A stretch of DNA of 6,158 bases from Bdellovibrio sp. ZAP7 (lineage in GTDB: Bacteria > Bacteroidota > Bacteroidia > Flavobacteriales > Flavobacteriaceae), in the NCBI GenBank assembly GCA_943324165.2, contig CALPKO020000095.1, forward strand, positions 1-6,158, written 5' to 3'. The notes beneath the pieces were generated by a model. That model was not told the DNA's origin and searched no databases. It was given only the letters and a program-made list of their open reading frames with translations. A program made the translations under genes and the position numbers. Position 1 is the stretch's first letter, and every line of letters begins with the position of its first letter. Below are positions 5,815 through 6,158 of this stretch, piece after piece.

Positions 5815-5947
5815 CTGCCAACGTTTCCGCGCCAGACGCAGTCGCGGCTAAGGAACTGAGTCTTTTCTATTTTGGAAAAAACGAATATAGGAAAAAAAAG
5901 CGTCCCGAAACCGACTTCCAGCGATTGAGTTTGACGCGTGTTAGCAG
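5815..5947. repeat. 133-base imperfect palindrome, attC-like or MITE-like
   Basis: The terminal boxes CTGCCAAC (5815-5822) and GTTAGCAG (5940-5947) pair at 7 of 8 positions. Further in, the 18 bases at 5828-5845 pair with 5921-5938, with 14 Watson-Crick pairs, 2 G-T pairs and 2 mismatches. GTTTC on the left faces a single T on the right, leaving unpaired bases between the two stems. The centre (about 5850-5910) continues as weaker pairing with A/T runs. The right end lies 7 bases from the stop of the minus-strand gene at 5955. Length, AAC/GTT ends and unpaired bases recall integron attC sites, but TGCCAAC and GTTAGCA do not fit RYYYAAC and GTTRRRY. A small non-autonomous transposon is the main alternative; no target duplication is evident. 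Confidence 0.65.
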
Positions 5948-5954
5948 TTGCACT

Positions 5955-6158
5955 TTATAATTTTTTGAATTGCTTGATTTTTTCATTTTGTATTAAATCC
6001 AAACTTCTTTTTTCCATTATTTTTTCTTTAATTTCTCTGATTGAATCTTTTTTTCTACTATAATCGTCGAAAATTCTAGCATATTTAGAGTTGAATAAGA
6101 CTCTTACTTCAGCATTTAATTGAGTTTTTATGAGTGGTGGATTAATCTTTAAAGTGTC
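5955..6158 (-). CDS. C-terminal part of an unrecognised protein
   Basis: A reading frame enters from the right edge and stays open for 67 codons to a TAA (minus strand, 5957-5955). The visible residues begin DTLKINPPLIKTQLNAEV and end IQNEKIKQFKKL. The final 35 or so residues are dense in Lys, Glu, Arg and Ile (SRKKDSIREIKEKIMEK onward) and look like a charged helix or short coiled coil. No motif or family is recognised, and the start and most of the protein are outside the window. The frame is judged real because it is open to the edge, has a sensible amphipathic composition, and stops right where the palindrome begins. Its position beside that palindrome suggests accessory DNA. Confidence 0.65.
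   Translation of the reverse strand, partial: DTLKINPPLIKTQLNAEVRVLFNSKYARIFDDYSRKKDSIREIKEKIMEKRSLDLIQNEKIKQFKKL

Larger units (their letters stand above)
5409..5954. other. 546-base structured non-coding region after glgB
   Basis: No convincing gene is present. It holds the glgB terminator hairpin, a small hairpin GCAATTCTT/AAGAATAGC (5541-5571), two related hairpins with a GGAGACA loop (5569-5599 and 5637-5735), an AT-rich spacer (5736-5814) and a 133-base imperfect palindrome (5815-5947). Parts of the palindrome are far richer in G+C than the surrounding DNA. The content suggests dispersed intergenic repeats or a cassette boundary. Confidence 0.6.

Noticed and set aside
5815..5947. Classical integron attC site
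   Set aside because: The terminal boxes TGCCAAC and GTTAGCA break the RYYYAAC/GTTRRRY consensus and no integron integrase is in view; only attC-like architecture is claimed.
5541..5947. CRISPR array
   Set aside because: The repeated 23-base segment occurs only twice, imperfectly, 101 bases apart, and has a different structure from repeat-spacer arrays.
1..6158. tRNA or rRNA genes
   Set aside because: No cloverleaf with a GTTCRA-type T-arm or rRNA-like conserved stretch was seen on either strand.

Overview
The window looks like chromosomal DNA from a member of the Bacteroidetes, most likely a Flavobacterium-type organism. The DNA is AT-rich and the gene leaders are A-rich with no Shine-Dalgarno sequences. 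Exact TAnnTTTG boxes, the form of the Bacteroidetes -7 element, lie upstream of several genes. The encoded proteins (HMG-CoA lyase, an RdgB-type nucleotide pyrophosphatase, a NYN/OST-HTH protein, a compact GlgB) read like flavobacterial versions. The genus is an inference from these features, not a database match.

Layout, left to right. Positions 1-390 hold the first 130 codons of a ClC-family chloride channel or transporter on the minus strand, cut by the window edge just before its gating-glutamate motif. A 247-base AT-rich gap separates it from a divergent HMG-CoA lyase gene (638-1504, plus), which uses a TTG start. Its 3' end overlaps the 3' end of rdgB (1488-2081, minus) by 17 bases. Between rdgB and the next gene lies a probable 46-residue single-span membrane protein (2192-2332, plus). 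A minus-strand gene for a NYN-domain nuclease-like protein with a C-terminal OST-HTH/LOTUS domain follows (2376-3143). A 360-base non-coding stretch then carries candidate promoters and a strong inverted repeat in the leader of glgB (3504-5408, plus), the glycogen branching enzyme.

The right-hand end, 5409-6158, is different in character. After a likely glgB terminator hairpin come two related hairpin elements with the same GGAGACA apical loop. They are followed by a 133-base imperfect palindrome (5815-5947) bounded by CTGCCAAC and GTTAGCAG. The palindrome ends 7 bases from the stop codon of an unrecognised gene that enters from the right on the minus strand (5955-6158, partial). A gene followed directly by a long imperfect palindrome with AAC/GTT ends resembles an integron cassette with its attC site, although the terminal boxes do not fit the canonical attC consensus. 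This is the part of the window most likely to be accessory or undescribed.

The genes do not form one pathway. They are ordinary housekeeping or metabolic genes (ion transport, leucine/HMG-CoA catabolism, nucleotide pool cleaning, RNA metabolism, glycogen synthesis), mostly in single-gene units of alternating orientation. The accessory-looking right edge is where structure outweighs coding content.
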